Assembly: GCA_964631235.1 (NCBI GenBank)
Contig: CAZVZX010000001.1
Coordinates: 189,662 to 253,661 of the forward strand
Length of the DNA: 64,000 nt
From: JARKPK01 sp964631235
GTDB lineage: Bacteria; Planctomycetota; Planctomycetia; Pirellulales; Thermoguttaceae
Direction of reading: 5' to 3'
The notes under the pieces were generated by a model, which searched no databases, was not told the origin of the DNA, and worked only from the letters and a program-made list of their open reading frames with translations. Below, piece by piece: positions 35,579 to 44,965 of this stretch. Positions within the stretch are counted from its first letter, which is position 1; every line of letters begins with the position of its first letter. The position numbers and the translations under genes are program-made.

Positions 35579-36565
35579 TTAGGGTTTCAGCACGATCTTG
35601 CCGCAAAGGACACCGGGCTTTTTCAAGGTGTTCTCTTCCTGAAGACGATGGGCCTCGGCCGCTTTGCTTAGCGGCAATACGCGATCGATCAGCGGCTTCA
35701 GTCGGCCGCGGACGAGCCATCGGTTGATGTCGGCCGCGCACTTGCGTTGCTCTTCGGGCGGGGCGTTGAACATGGCGAAACCGAAGAGCTTCAAATCGCG
35801 AACATAGAACGGCCCCAACGGAAACTTGGGCCGCGCCTCGCGCCCGGCCATCACCACGATTCGTCCCCCGAGGGTCATCAACGGGATCACACGGTCGAAA
35901 TCGATCTTCCGGCTCGTTTCGAACCACACATTGAAGGGTCCGAGTTCCGCCAACGCCGCCTTGAAATCGCGCTGCCGCAGGCCGAGCACGTGGTCGGCGC
36001 CCAATTGGCGGCAGATCTCGGCCTTGGCCGGGGTACTGGCCGTGGTGACGACCTGCGCCCCGGTGGCTTTGGCCATTTGCACCACGCACGATCCCACGCC
36101 GCCCGAGCCGCCCGAAACAAAAACCCGCTCCGCATCTCTCAATTGTGCGCAGCGAAACAGTCCGAGGTGTGCCGTAATTCCGACCAACGCAACAGCGGCC
36201 GCCGCTTCGGCCGACACATCAGGCGGAATCGGATAGAGCCAATCTTCTTCAACGGCGGCGAACTGGGCGAACGTCCCCTGCCTTCCGAGGAGCCCCTGAT
36301 TGCTCCCCCAAACCCGATCTCCCGGTTTGAACCGCGAGGCATCCGGCCCAACGGCCACGACCTCGCCGGCCAAGTCGCAGCCGATGATGTACGGACTGGG
36401 CAGCTCCATTTTGACCATGCCCGAACGCAAATAGGTGTCGATCGGATTGACGCTGACGGCCTCCACCTTGACGAGAACCTGCTTGCCCGTCGGCTTCGGC
36501 TTGGGAAGATCGCCGAAAATAATCCGCGAAGGAGAACCCGTGCCCTTGATATATGCCGCTTTCAT
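35579..36565 (-). CDS. Zinc-independent quinone oxidoreductase-like dehydrogenase (MDR family)
   Basis: 328 aa. GroES-like N-terminal half (VKVEAVSVNPIDTYLRSG, then GCDLAGEVVAVGPDASRFKPGDRVWG) and a Rossmann half with the NADPH site VSGGSGGVGSCVVQMAKATG. No zinc ligands typical of alcohol dehydrogenase are present, so it belongs with the QOR/zeta-crystallin group and probably reduces quinones or enals in the cytoplasm. The ATG at 36565 fits the standard N-terminus MKAAYIKG. It stands alone, 114 bp from hrpB. Confidence 0.85.
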   Translation of the reverse strand: MKAAYIKGTGSPSRIIFGDLPKPKPTGKQVLVKVEAVSVNPIDTYLRSGMVKMELPSPYIIGCDLAGEVVAVGPDASRFKPGDRVWGSNQGLLGRQGTFAQFAAVEEDWLYPIPPDVSAEAAAAVALVGITAHLGLFRCAQLRDAERVFVSGGSGGVGSCVVQMAKATGAQVVTTASTPAKAEICRQLGADHVLGLRQRDFKAALAELGPFNVWFETSRKIDFDRVIPLMTLGGRIVVMAGREARPKFPLGPFYVRDLKLFGFAMFNAPPEEQRKCAADINRWLVRGRLKPLIDRVLPLSKAAEAHRLQEENTLKKPGVLCGKIVLKP

Positions 36566-36991
36566 GACATTCCCCTCTGATCTGCGTACAAACCCGCGAC
36601 AAAGCCGACACACACGGCCGCAGACTCCGGATGCCCGGCCATGAAAAACGAACCGTAACCGACGATTCGAGCCTCTGCATCGCGTAGTCGGCCGGAACGC
36701 GCTCGGCCTTGGCTGTCGCGCTGGCCGGAATCCAATCCCCCCGTTGTCGAGTGCCGAAAAGTGCCTCTTCACCGACGACGACTGTATCAACAATATCCCA
36801 TCCCGTCCGCGCCGACAAGCATCGGTTTCCGGTCGAATCGATGAGGCAGCGCCAACACGATTCGCTCCACAAGGCCACAATGCTCGGCAACGCCACGTCA
36901 CACTGCGAATTTCCCTGCGGCGGTTGCCCGCAATCCGCCGTGGGAACCGCCCGTCAAGGGCACGCCGCCGCCGTCCGTCGCCCGATGCGAC

Positions 36992-37020
36992 TTGTCAATC
37001 CAGATCGCAGGGCGTACACT
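36992..37020 (+). promoter_or_regulatory. Promoter of the parvulin gene
   Basis: TTGTCA (36992-36997), exactly 17 bp, TACACT (37015-37020). Transcription would start near 37027, giving a leader of about 77 nt. The rest of 36566-37103 holds nothing else I support. Confidence 0.6.
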
Positions 37021-37103
37021 TCTCGCATCCGGCCTGCAAGAAAGTGGAAGATCACAGGGATCGAAGCGGCGGGCCCATCCGGCTACTCATCGGAGAACCA
37101 CCA

Positions 37104-37385
37104 ATGGCCCGAGCCAGCGCCCGTCACATTCTGGTCGAAGATCAAAAGTCGTGTGAGCAATTGAAGAAAGAGATCGAGGCCGGTGCCGATTTCGCCCAAT
37201 TGGCCCGCGAACACTCGCTTTGTCCCTCGGGCCAAGACGGCGGAGAGCTGGGTGAGTTCGGGCCGGGCGAGATGGTGCCCGAGTTCGATCGGGTGGTTTT
37301 CTCGGCGCCGGTCGGCGTTGTGCAGGGTCCGGTCCGCACTCAATTCGGTTATCACCTGGTCGAAGTCACCAGTCGGACGAAGTAG
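37104..37385 (+). CDS. Stand-alone parvulin-type peptidyl-prolyl isomerase
   Basis: 93 aa, a bare rotamase domain with no signal peptide or membrane anchor, like E. coli PpiC. Landmarks are ARHILVEDQ, DFAQLAREHSLCPSG, GGELGEFGPGEMVPEFD and the end GPVRTQFGYHLVEV. It turns peptide-Pro bonds during folding in the cytoplasm. The ATG follows GGAGAACCACC. It lies 43 bp before the U32 gene on the same strand, so both may share the promoter at 36992. Confidence 0.92.
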   Translation: MARASARHILVEDQKSCEQLKKEIEAGADFAQLAREHSLCPSGQDGGELGEFGPGEMVPEFDRVVFSAPVGVVQGPVRTQFGYHLVEVTSRTK

Positions 37386-37428
37386 GCTCGCGGCGTCCTC
37401 GATGCTCGGTTGGTAAGAGGTTGGGTTC

Positions 37429-39591
37429 GTGGACCGCGAAGCGACGTTGGCCGGCGGCAGTGGGGTGAAAGGGCGGCAATTAGAGTTGCTTGCCCCGGCG
37501 GGCGATCCCGAATCGCTTGTCGCCGCGCTGGAAAGCGGCGCGGATGCCGTGTATCTCGGCCTGAAGACGCTCAACGCCCGACGACGGGCGGTTAACTTCG
37601 GTTTGGACCAGTTCCGGGCCGCATTGACCGAGGTGCGAAGCCGCGGCAAAAAGGCCTATCTAACGCTGAATATCGACCTGGCCGAGCGAGAATTGGGCCA
37701 AGCGGCGCGAATGCTCGCCGTGGCTTCCGAGTTGGGGGTCGATGGCGTTCTGGTCCGCGATCCGGCCGCACTAGCGATGGCGCGCACGCTGCCGAATCTT
37801 CCGCTCCATTTCAGCACCCAAGCGGCCATCTGCAACAGTGCCGACGTGGCGGCCGCCCATTCGCTGAATGTAACGCGCGTCGTTCTGGCGCGCGAACTTT
37901 CGCTCCGCGAGATCGCCGCCGCCTCGAATGGTTTGGTAGAAACCGAGGCCTTCGTTCAGGGGGCCTTGTGCTTTTGCGTCTCGGGGCGCTGCCTGCTTTC
38001 CAGTTGGGTCGGTGGGCGCAGCGGCAACCGCGGCGCTTGCACCAGCCCTTGCCGCGTTCCGTGGAGCGGCGCACGAAATGGCCCTTTGCCGCTCTTCTCG
38101 ATGCACGACCTGTGCGGCGCGCATCGCGTCGGCGAATTGGCGGCAGCCGGCGTGCGCGCGTTGAAGATCGAAGGACGGCTGAAAAACGCCGAGTGGGTGC
38201 GCCGGGCCGTCGCGTTGTACCGTGAGGCGATCGATCATCCCGACTCGAACCCCGAACGCTGGCGTGCGGCCGCCGAGCAATTGACCGCCTACGCCGGCCG
38301 AGAGCTAACCTGCGGCTACTGGGACGCCGAACGAAGCAACCTAACCGGTGCAGCCGCCGGACGCGGGCGCATTCCATCCCAATCAGGTTCAGCGGGATCA
38401 TCGCTCGCGGCTGATTCATCGATTGCACCCGACTCCGATCAAGCGACGCAAACCGACCCGCCCTCGGATGACGACGAAGGCCGGCCGCAGTACGATTTCG
38501 AAGTTCGAGTGGACGAGCGATCCATCGTTTGTCGCTTGGCCTGCATGGGGCAAACGTCAACATGGACTCTACCGAAGACCGTCGTTCGCCGGCCGCACAA
38601 GGCGGTGGCCATCGGCAGCATGTTCGAACGACTCGAGGCCGCGCCGCTGGCCGGATTCGAACTCGGACTCGGCGAAACGAACGATCCCGACTACTTGCTC
38701 GTGCCCCGCGCGTACAACGCCCTGCTCGATACGGTTTCGGCCCACTTGCGACGCGCGGCGAAGGGCCCGTCGGATCAAATCCGGCATCCGTTGCCGGAAG
38801 AGCTTCAAGCCGTGCTGGAGAAGCGAGAGCCGCACCCCCTGAACCGCCTACATTTGGGCGACCGCCCGACGCGCGTTCGACTGAGCCACGAGCAAGCGGC
38901 GGAGTTCCTCTCGCGCGTTTCGATTGGCGAGGCGGTGGTCGAAGGGCTTTCGGCTGAATCGCTTCGCCGCGTGCTCGGAGCCGCCGGCTCGACGACCGTG
39001 ATCGTTGCGTTGCCGTCCGTCTTTTTCGAGGCCGACATCGCAGGCATCGAGAAATTGTTGGCCGCATGTGCTCGCACGGGAGTAACCGTCGAAGTTAATA
39101 GCTGGGGTGGGTGGCACTTGGCCCGCAAGGCCCGCGTGCGGATGGAAGCAGGGCCGGGGCTGGCCGTGCTCAACAGTTTGGCGGCACAAGAACTCGCGCG
39201 GCTCGGGATGCGACAGGTGATGCTGAGCCTCGAGGCCAGCCGTCGGCAGTGGGAAGAACTAACCGCCTGCTGCCCCGTGCCGTGTGCGTTGACTGTGTTC
39301 GGCCGGCCTCCGTTGATGGTTTCGCGCGTAGCGCTGCCGGAAGATCAGTTGCGCGGCGCGATTTTGGAAGACCGCCGCGGCGTGCAACTCCGCCCGCGGA
39401 AGGAGTCGGGCCTTTGGGTCTTTCGGCCCGAATCACCCTTCGATCTCCGCAATGTCGAAAACGAACGCATTCGCGTGCGGCACTTGGTGGTCGATCTGGT
39501 CGGCTCGCCCGATCCGCTAAGCGATTGGTACGACGTGCCGCTTCCCGGTTGGGAACGGTTCCGCTTCAATTACGACCGCTCGCTGGCATAG
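37429..39591 (+). CDS. Peptidase U32 family protein (RlhA/YegQ-like)
   Basis: 720 aa. The TIM-barrel part begins LELLAPAGDPESLVAALESG and carries the U32 signature around EAFVQGALCFCVSGRCLLSS, followed by NRGACTSPCR with clustered cysteines for an iron-sulfur site. A second long half (about 330-720) resembles the extra domain found in RlhA and related long U32 proteins. RlhA hydroxylates 23S rRNA, other members act on tRNA or ubiquinone, and true peptidase action is doubtful. The GTG at 37429 is the start used; nothing shorter explains the N-terminus. Confidence 0.83.
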   Translation: MDREATLAGGSGVKGRQLELLAPAGDPESLVAALESGADAVYLGLKTLNARRRAVNFGLDQFRAALTEVRSRGKKAYLTLNIDLAERELGQAARMLAVASELGVDGVLVRDPAALAMARTLPNLPLHFSTQAAICNSADVAAAHSLNVTRVVLARELSLREIAAASNGLVETEAFVQGALCFCVSGRCLLSSWVGGRSGNRGACTSPCRVPWSGARNGPLPLFSMHDLCGAHRVGELAAAGVRALKIEGRLKNAEWVRRAVALYREAIDHPDSNPERWRAAAEQLTAYAGRELTCGYWDAERSNLTGAAAGRGRIPSQSGSAGSSLAADSSIAPDSDQATQTDPPSDDDEGRPQYDFEVRVDERSIVCRLACMGQTSTWTLPKTVVRRPHKAVAIGSMFERLEAAPLAGFELGLGETNDPDYLLVPRAYNALLDTVSAHLRRAAKGPSDQIRHPLPEELQAVLEKREPHPLNRLHLGDRPTRVRLSHEQAAEFLSRVSIGEAVVEGLSAESLRRVLGAAGSTTVIVALPSVFFEADIAGIEKLLAACARTGVTVEVNSWGGWHLARKARVRMEAGPGLAVLNSLAAQELARLGMRQVMLSLEASRRQWEELTACCPVPCALTVFGRPPLMVSRVALPEDQLRGAILEDRRGVQLRPRKESGLWVFRPESPFDLRNVENERIRVRHLVVDLVGSPDPLSDWYDVPLPGWERFRFNYDRSLA

Positions 39592-39664
39592 CAATTCTCT
39601 CGCCTCTTGCCCTCGGCCGCGGCAACTCATCCAACGGAGCCTGATGGGCCAAACTCGGATACGG

Positions 39665-41116
39665 CTATTCTCGATTCGTTCCGACCAATGGCTCTCCCGG
39701 CGGCCCGTAGCCTTTGGCCGGGTTGTCGAGTACCAACACCCAGTCATTGGCGGGCTGTTCGTCGCCGGGCGGATCGAAATCGGTTTCCCGATCGCACGCG
39801 ACTTCGCCCAAACGAATGGCCGATCCCTGGCGCGGGTCGAACCACCACGCTGTCGCACGCGGGACTGCAAGCTTCGGCAGATTGATCTTCAGGCTCCGAC
39901 CGGTGGGCGTGTAGATCATCGCGAATCCGTCGCCGCGGAGCGCCAAACACATTTCCCAAGGCCGATCTTGCTCGAAGGCGATCAATTCCGGAGCCGGCCG
40001 TTGGGTGGCGAACGGCCGCGATTCGAACAGCCGCCGCAAGTGGCCCATCTGTTGGGCGCTGGGGGCATCGAGGGCCTCGAACCAGTATCGCTTCGGGTTG
40101 GCCACTCCCGGATATTTAGGCGAGTGCATCTGCCAAATGCTGTGATGTCCGTAGGTGTGGCCTGCCGCCCCGGCGAAAAGGGCCCAATAGCCCGCGCGTC
40201 GGGCGTCGTCGTCGGTGGCAATCGTCGGCGGCCTGCCGTGGCGGAATTCGGGGTAGCTCGTTTCCAGGTCGATCACCGGCATCACGGGCTTCATCGAGTA
40301 GGCGTGTTCCACCCAAATCCAATTCATCGCCCAGCGACCATGCCCCGATTGCAACCCGTGGAAATCCATCCAAGCCTCGTCATTGAGGAACCATGCGGTG
40401 CTTCCCGGCCCGCTGGTGTGATAGGTCATCAGCGCGGCCGAGTAATCCTCGCGGCCGCACAGGCCCAAAACAATACCCCGGGCCAGCGACCGCCAGATGG
40501 CGCGGGCCGGGTCGGTCGGTGCCGCCCGATCGCCGCCGAGGATCCAAACAATGTTCGAGTGATCCTTGAAGCGCGACCCCAAGAACCGCCCATAAGCTTC
40601 CGCGTTTTCGACGGTGAAGAACCCGTCAACCAACCCGTTTTGCCAATTGCTGGTAACGTTCTTTCCCCACGTGGGAAGCAACGCGAGGTAGATGCCGTGC
40701 TTCTCGGCCAAGGCGAGCGAGCGGGCGATGTCGTCCCAGTAGTCGTCGTCCGCTCCGGGACCGACGATCGGCCGGTCGGGCCGACGCAGCTCGATCGGTT
40801 GGTGCCCGAAGGCGTTGGGGCGGTCGCCGCGCAACTCGACCAAGATCACCGTTTGCACCACATTGAAGCCCTTCTGCCGCCGGTCGGCGAAATAGCGTTG
40901 CTGCTCCTCGGCGTCGAGATCGTGCAGCAGTTGCCAGGCCGTGTCGGCCAGCCAGAAAAACGGCCGGCCCGACTCGTCGGCCAAGAACCGCTTGTTTTCG
41001 GCCACCTTCAACCGCGGCAGCGATTTGACGGCCTGCGCCGCCTCAGAAATCCGCGACGCGGCAGGAAGCCCAAGAATGAAGGCAAGAGTCAGGCGAACCA
41101 ATCGTCGAATAGTCAT
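39665..41116 (-). CDS. Secreted DUF4038 (apiosidase-like) glycoside hydrolase
   Basis: 483 aa. A signal peptide (about 1-27) leads into a TIM-barrel of the DUF4038 kind: FWLADTAWQLLHDLD, then FADRRQKGFNVVQTVIL and HSNIVWILGGD. LETSYPEFRHG and GHTYGHHSIWQMHSP are further landmarks. A C-terminal beta domain of collagen-binding type (about 390-483) ends the protein. Relatives include apiosidases that cut apiose from pectin side chains. The ATG at 41116 has GGAG nine bases before it. The likely partner is the GH30-like gene upstream. Confidence 0.8.
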   Translation of the reverse strand: MTIRRLVRLTLAFILGLPAASRISEAAQAVKSLPRLKVAENKRFLADESGRPFFWLADTAWQLLHDLDAEEQQRYFADRRQKGFNVVQTVILVELRGDRPNAFGHQPIELRRPDRPIVGPGADDDYWDDIARSLALAEKHGIYLALLPTWGKNVTSNWQNGLVDGFFTVENAEAYGRFLGSRFKDHSNIVWILGGDRAAPTDPARAIWRSLARGIVLGLCGREDYSAALMTYHTSGPGSTAWFLNDEAWMDFHGLQSGHGRWAMNWIWVEHAYSMKPVMPVIDLETSYPEFRHGRPPTIATDDDARRAGYWALFAGAAGHTYGHHSIWQMHSPKYPGVANPKRYWFEALDAPSAQQMGHLRRLFESRPFATQRPAPELIAFEQDRPWEMCLALRGDGFAMIYTPTGRSLKINLPKLAVPRATAWWFDPRQGSAIRLGEVACDRETDFDPPGDEQPANDWVLVLDNPAKGYGPPGEPLVGTNRE

Positions 41117-41286
41117 CGTCGGAAACTCCAACTGACTCGAAAAAACCACACCGCTGGCCAACGATCGCCATTGAGCGATTAGAAGCGAAAACACCCCGCC
41201 ACGTCCGAACACACGGCCCGCAAGATCATCGCCGTTCGATCAACGCAACAAACGGGCCGTGGGGCGACACCACCTACCAACACGAA

Positions 41287-42810
41287 CTATCGTGCAAAGA
41301 ACGTCGTAACCGACCCGCCCGGAGCCTCATAGATGATCCGTTCGTTATCGACTGCCGACGTCCCCAAAGCGCGGAAGAGGTCTTTGCCGTCGTCGGTGGT
41401 GCGATACGCGGCAAACTCCTTTGCCGAGGTGCCGTGCAACAGAACGCACGCTTTCTTCGTCTTCCCCAGATTGATCAACACGAACGCATCGGGGTTCTTG
41501 GCGTTTGGAGAAGCGAACGCGATTGCCGCCAGCTCGGAATCCATCGCGCTGGTATGCGCGACGAACATGCCGGGCTGCCCCGCTCGCGACACCTGCTGGT
41601 AGAAGTAGTACCCGCGCCGCACCTCATACGAGCCGTCCTCGCGCACCGTGAACGCTGAACCTGGGTTCGGGTCGCCGCCAACCCATTTGGTCGGCCGCTG
41701 CACGCCGGCCCAGGGGATGATTCCATTGACCTTCGCCGTATAGATGTTGTTGTGATGTTCCTTGACGTTCTTCGAGTCCATGGCGCTCCAACTGGTGGAA
41801 GTCACCCAGGCGTGCAGTTCCGGCCGCAGGGCGCGAAGACGATCGATCCCGGCGCTTTGGTGTTCGCCGAACCATCGGCCGAAATTGCCTGCATAGAACC
41901 CGTGCGACGTAATCAGCCCCAGCGCCGCCAACGCCTTCGCATCATCGGCAATGGCCTCGGCGTATCCCCAGGCCCCGAATCGATACCAGTTGGTACACTC
42001 ACCGGGGGTCACTGCGACGTCGTTCAGGCCGGCGCGGTCCAGTTCCTCCCGGACTACGCCCATCATTTCGGCAACGAGCTCCGGCGGCCAAAACATGTTG
42101 AAATCGTGGCCCGCATAGTCCGTCAGCCCGGCCCGATTCCAGCGCATCCAGTCTTCACCTTCGTTATGAAGCGAAACAAAACGGACAGGCAGCCCCTCTT
42201 GCTCGCGGAGGAACTTGACCCAATCGACTAGGTAAAGAGCCAGCGAGCGTTTGTGCGCCGGGTCGAGATCGCGCCCGCGCCAAGTCCTCTGCCGCGTCAT
42301 GTAGGCGGGCGGGCCGTAAAGGGTGGTGATGATCGTCAGGTCGCGCCCGGCGGCCTTGGCAATTTTCAATCCTTCTCGGGCGAAGAATCGCATGTTCTGC
42401 GTCGTGGTGCGATGGTCGAACGGCCCGCCGGCAGACGACTGATGGAACGGGTCGAGGAACATCTTCAACAGCCCGACCCGCAAACCGTCGTCGCCAAACA
42501 CCCGTTCGACGATCTCCGCCTTCTGCTTCGGTGTGAGCAAAGAAAACCCGCCGTAGTCCTGCGGGTCGCGCTTGTAGTCGCGGGTTTGAGCCGTTTCCAC
42601 GTAATTGAACCCGAATCCGTCCCACGGGCGGATTCTCTTGCCGAAATCCACCACCACGCGGCTTGCCGAGAAATCCAACTCCTGCGCCTCGACAAAGCCC
42701 GCGGAAAGTCCCACGACGGGCAACACCGCAAAGAACCAAATAGCGGCACGGCCGCGGCAGACGGAACAACGCAGTTCGTCGCCGCTCGGAAATCCTCTCT
42801 TCGCCTTCAT
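41287..42810 (-). CDS. Secreted GH30-like glycoside hydrolase
   Basis: 507 aa. A long signal region (about 1-44) precedes a (beta/alpha)8 barrel that opens IRPWDGFGFNYVETA, as in GH30-type endo-glycanases, and ends in a beta-sandwich (about 420-507). The acid/base position looks intact in VSLHNEGEDW. At the expected nucleophile strand I read AWVTSTSWSAM, without the usual Glu. So the enzyme may be inactive, may use another residue, or may belong to a sister family. It lies 170 bp before the DUF4038 gene on the same strand, so co-transcription is plausible. Confidence 0.7.
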   Translation of the reverse strand: MKAKRGFPSGDELRCSVCRGRAAIWFFAVLPVVGLSAGFVEAQELDFSASRVVVDFGKRIRPWDGFGFNYVETAQTRDYKRDPQDYGGFSLLTPKQKAEIVERVFGDDGLRVGLLKMFLDPFHQSSAGGPFDHRTTTQNMRFFAREGLKIAKAAGRDLTIITTLYGPPAYMTRQRTWRGRDLDPAHKRSLALYLVDWVKFLREQEGLPVRFVSLHNEGEDWMRWNRAGLTDYAGHDFNMFWPPELVAEMMGVVREELDRAGLNDVAVTPGECTNWYRFGAWGYAEAIADDAKALAALGLITSHGFYAGNFGRWFGEHQSAGIDRLRALRPELHAWVTSTSWSAMDSKNVKEHHNNIYTAKVNGIIPWAGVQRPTKWVGGDPNPGSAFTVREDGSYEVRRGYYFYQQVSRAGQPGMFVAHTSAMDSELAAIAFASPNAKNPDAFVLINLGKTKKACVLLHGTSAKEFAAYRTTDDGKDLFRALGTSAVDNERIIYEAPGGSVTTFFAR

Positions 42811-43030
42811 AGCACTGCCTACCTGTGTCCAATGACCTATCTTGCGAATGGGAAGCATCGCCCTACGCAAGAGGGTCGGCCGGCAATCAACAACTCACTC
42901 GCTGCCCGCGATCTCAGCCGCAATCACCTCTTCATCACATCCGTTCCGCCGTCTCCGACCAATTCTGGTCGCCCCGGCTCTCTGCACAACGTTGATCACC
43001 GCAATCAATGCCTTTTCTGCCGCCCCTGAC

Positions 43031-43771
43031 TCACCGGTGGGCCCTCGCGTATGCAATTGCACGGGCCAGAAGGCTTTCGGCGAAACCGGCAAAACTTAGT
43101 TCTGCGCAGGGCTCCGAATACGTGCCGTGCTGCCCCTCGTCGCTGCGAGACATGATCAGGCAGGCCGCGTCATAAAGTCGATCCCGAACCATCTTTGTAA
43201 GCAGAATGCCGTATCGGTTCGCATACGAGGCACCGCGAAACTCGGGAAAGACCGGAAAGTGAGGTTCGACGACAGTGACCGGTCGAGTCGATGCGTCGGC
43301 GTCTTCCAAAAGCATGAGGTAGCCAAGCCACGGTCGTGGACAGCCGCAAAAGGCTCCCTCACGATACGCAGCCCAGAAATCGACGGCACTACCGATGGCT
43401 TCTTCGGTTCGATTGTTGTAATTGTTGCCGAACGATGGCCCAACCTGAGCCTTGAACTCGACAGAAGCGAACAAGCGACCATCTACCACAACAACGATGT
43501 CCCACTTCTTCTCTGCGCGATAGAAGCCGGGAAGCTCCACACGAACGCGTCGATGGACGGCCGCATCACTGATCCCGGCTTCGACAACGAGCGTCTTCAC
43601 CAGTTCGGCGAATCCGTCCATCTGTGCGCCGCCCGTTACGGCGCTGCGGGCGCCCCGATCGCGTGTGCCGGACTTCACCCCCTGTGCGTTTGCCTGTCGT
43701 TGCCGCGTTTTCCAAAAATGGCGAACGGCCTCTTCAACCGCTGCGGTCAGTTTCTGCCGTTTCTTCGGCAT
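43031..43771 (-). CDS. Type II restriction endonuclease of the XhoI/PaeR7I family
   Basis: 246 aa, about the length I remember for PaeR7I. The block QVGPSFGNNYNNRTEEAIG, the upstream VTGGAQMDGF and WLGYLMLLEDAD are very like XhoI/PaeR7I. The PD-(D/E)xK site is readable: Asp91 (WDIVVV), Glu105 and Lys107 (EFK). The family cuts CTCGAG, so that is the predicted target. The ATG at 43771 with GGTGGAG just before lies inside the methyltransferase gene (38-bp overlap), and both read on the minus strand. An exclusively cytoplasmic defence role against foreign DNA is expected. Confidence 0.85.
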   Translation of the reverse strand: MPKKRQKLTAAVEEAVRHFWKTRQRQANAQGVKSGTRDRGARSAVTGGAQMDGFAELVKTLVVEAGISDAAVHRRVRVELPGFYRAEKKWDIVVVVDGRLFASVEFKAQVGPSFGNNYNNRTEEAIGSAVDFWAAYREGAFCGCPRPWLGYLMLLEDADASTRPVTVVEPHFPVFPEFRGASYANRYGILLTKMVRDRLYDAACLIMSRSDEGQHGTYSEPCAELSFAGFAESLLARAIAYARAHR

Positions 43772-44819
43772 CTTCTCCACCCACTTGACTGCTGTGTATT
43801 CGAATCTGGACCGTCGAGAACAACCCGCCGGCTTCTTCGCGGAGCCTCCGCTCGGCCATCGCGAAGTAGTGCGGGTCGATTTCACAGCCGATGCTATTGC
43901 GGCCGCACCGCGCAGCCGCCACATTGGTCGTGCCCGTACCCATGAACGGATCGAAGACCGTATCACCGACGAAACTGAACATCCTGATCAGCCGTTCCGC
44001 CAATTCCACGGGATAAGGCGCCGGATGCGACCGGGTGGACGCCCCGGTAATTCCCGTCCAAATCTGTTGAAACCATCGTTGATGGTCTTCCGTCGATATC
44101 ACACTCAATACGCGCTCTGCGAGCGAAGGCTTGCGGTACCCGCCCGGCTTTCTTTCCATCAGAATGAACTCGATGTCGTTCTTGATCACGGCATTCGGTT
44201 CGTAGGGTTTGCCGAGAAAGCCGGCAGCGCCGTTCTCCACCTCGTAGGCCGCGTTGGCAATCTTGTGCCAAATAATCGGGGCCAGATTATCAAACCCGAT
44301 GCGCCGGCAGTGCTCTTGAATCGAAGCGTGCAGCGGCACGACCGTGTGGCGTCCTCCGTTCTTCCGCCGAGACAAACATACGTCGCCGACGACGCATACC
44401 AGACGCCCGCCCGGCACCAGCGCGGCATAACACCGCGACCATACGCGGTCCAACTCGGAGAGGAATTGCTCGTAATCGGCAATGTGGCCAAGCTGGCCCT
44501 CCGAGTGGCGGTATCGTTTGAGAGTCCAATAAGGTGGCGACGTAACGACCAAATGAACCGATTCGCGCCCAAGGCCGTTGAAGAAGCGAGCGTCGCCAAA
44601 GTGAAGCTCGTGAGTCGTCGGTATCGAACGCACCGCATCAGCAATGACGCCCATCAACCGGGCATCCTTGGCAATGGCCGGGATCGCCGTCTGAGGGTTC
44701 GTGATCGAGCGCAGCTCTTCCGGAACCCATGAGTTCAGATCTCGGGCGCAAGACAAACCCGCGGCGCCCGCCCCCGGCGCCCCCCGTCCCTTCATGTGCC
44801 CAATTGCTTTGGTCGTCAT
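43734..44819 (-). CDS. DNA methyltransferase, probably cytosine-N4, partner of the XhoI-like enzyme
   Basis: 361 aa. The catalytic motif TSPPYW (93-98) comes first and the SAM site FDPFMGTGTTNVAA (289-302) comes last, the beta-class order. TSPPYW is typical of N4-cytosine enzymes, although some N6-adenine enzymes have similar motifs. The middle is well conserved (GDVCLSRRKNGGRHTVVPL; NLAPIIWHKIANAAYE). The N-terminal ELRSITNPQTAIPAI stretch agrees with start 44819. It is upstream of and overlaps the endonuclease, so host DNA would be protected first. Base composition by eye is a little AT-richer than the flanks. Confidence 0.87.
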   Translation of the reverse strand: MTTKAIGHMKGRGAPGAGAAGLSCARDLNSWVPEELRSITNPQTAIPAIAKDARLMGVIADAVRSIPTTHELHFGDARFFNGLGRESVHLVVTSPPYWTLKRYRHSEGQLGHIADYEQFLSELDRVWSRCYAALVPGGRLVCVVGDVCLSRRKNGGRHTVVPLHASIQEHCRRIGFDNLAPIIWHKIANAAYEVENGAAGFLGKPYEPNAVIKNDIEFILMERKPGGYRKPSLAERVLSVISTEDHQRWFQQIWTGITGASTRSHPAPYPVELAERLIRMFSFVGDTVFDPFMGTGTTNVAAARCGRNSIGCEIDPHYFAMAERRLREEAGGLFSTVQIRIHSSQVGGEDAEETAETDRSG

Positions 44820-44965
44820 GTCCGTATCAACGACATTCTTCCAATTGCCCTTCCCGTGCGCTTAGCCGGTCGCGGGGCGCGCCGCATCGCGCGGCTGCCG
44901 CTGCCCTCGCTCTCGTCGCGCATTGGAGGCCCGTTGCGACGGTCCGAGTGCGAGTTCCCGGCTTG

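Noticed and set aside
43031..44819. Depletion of CTCGAG sites as proof of the restriction specificity
   Set aside because: CTCGAG sites are present (for example 292-297 and 2679-2684), so avoidance is not visible here. A working methyltransferase makes avoidance unnecessary.
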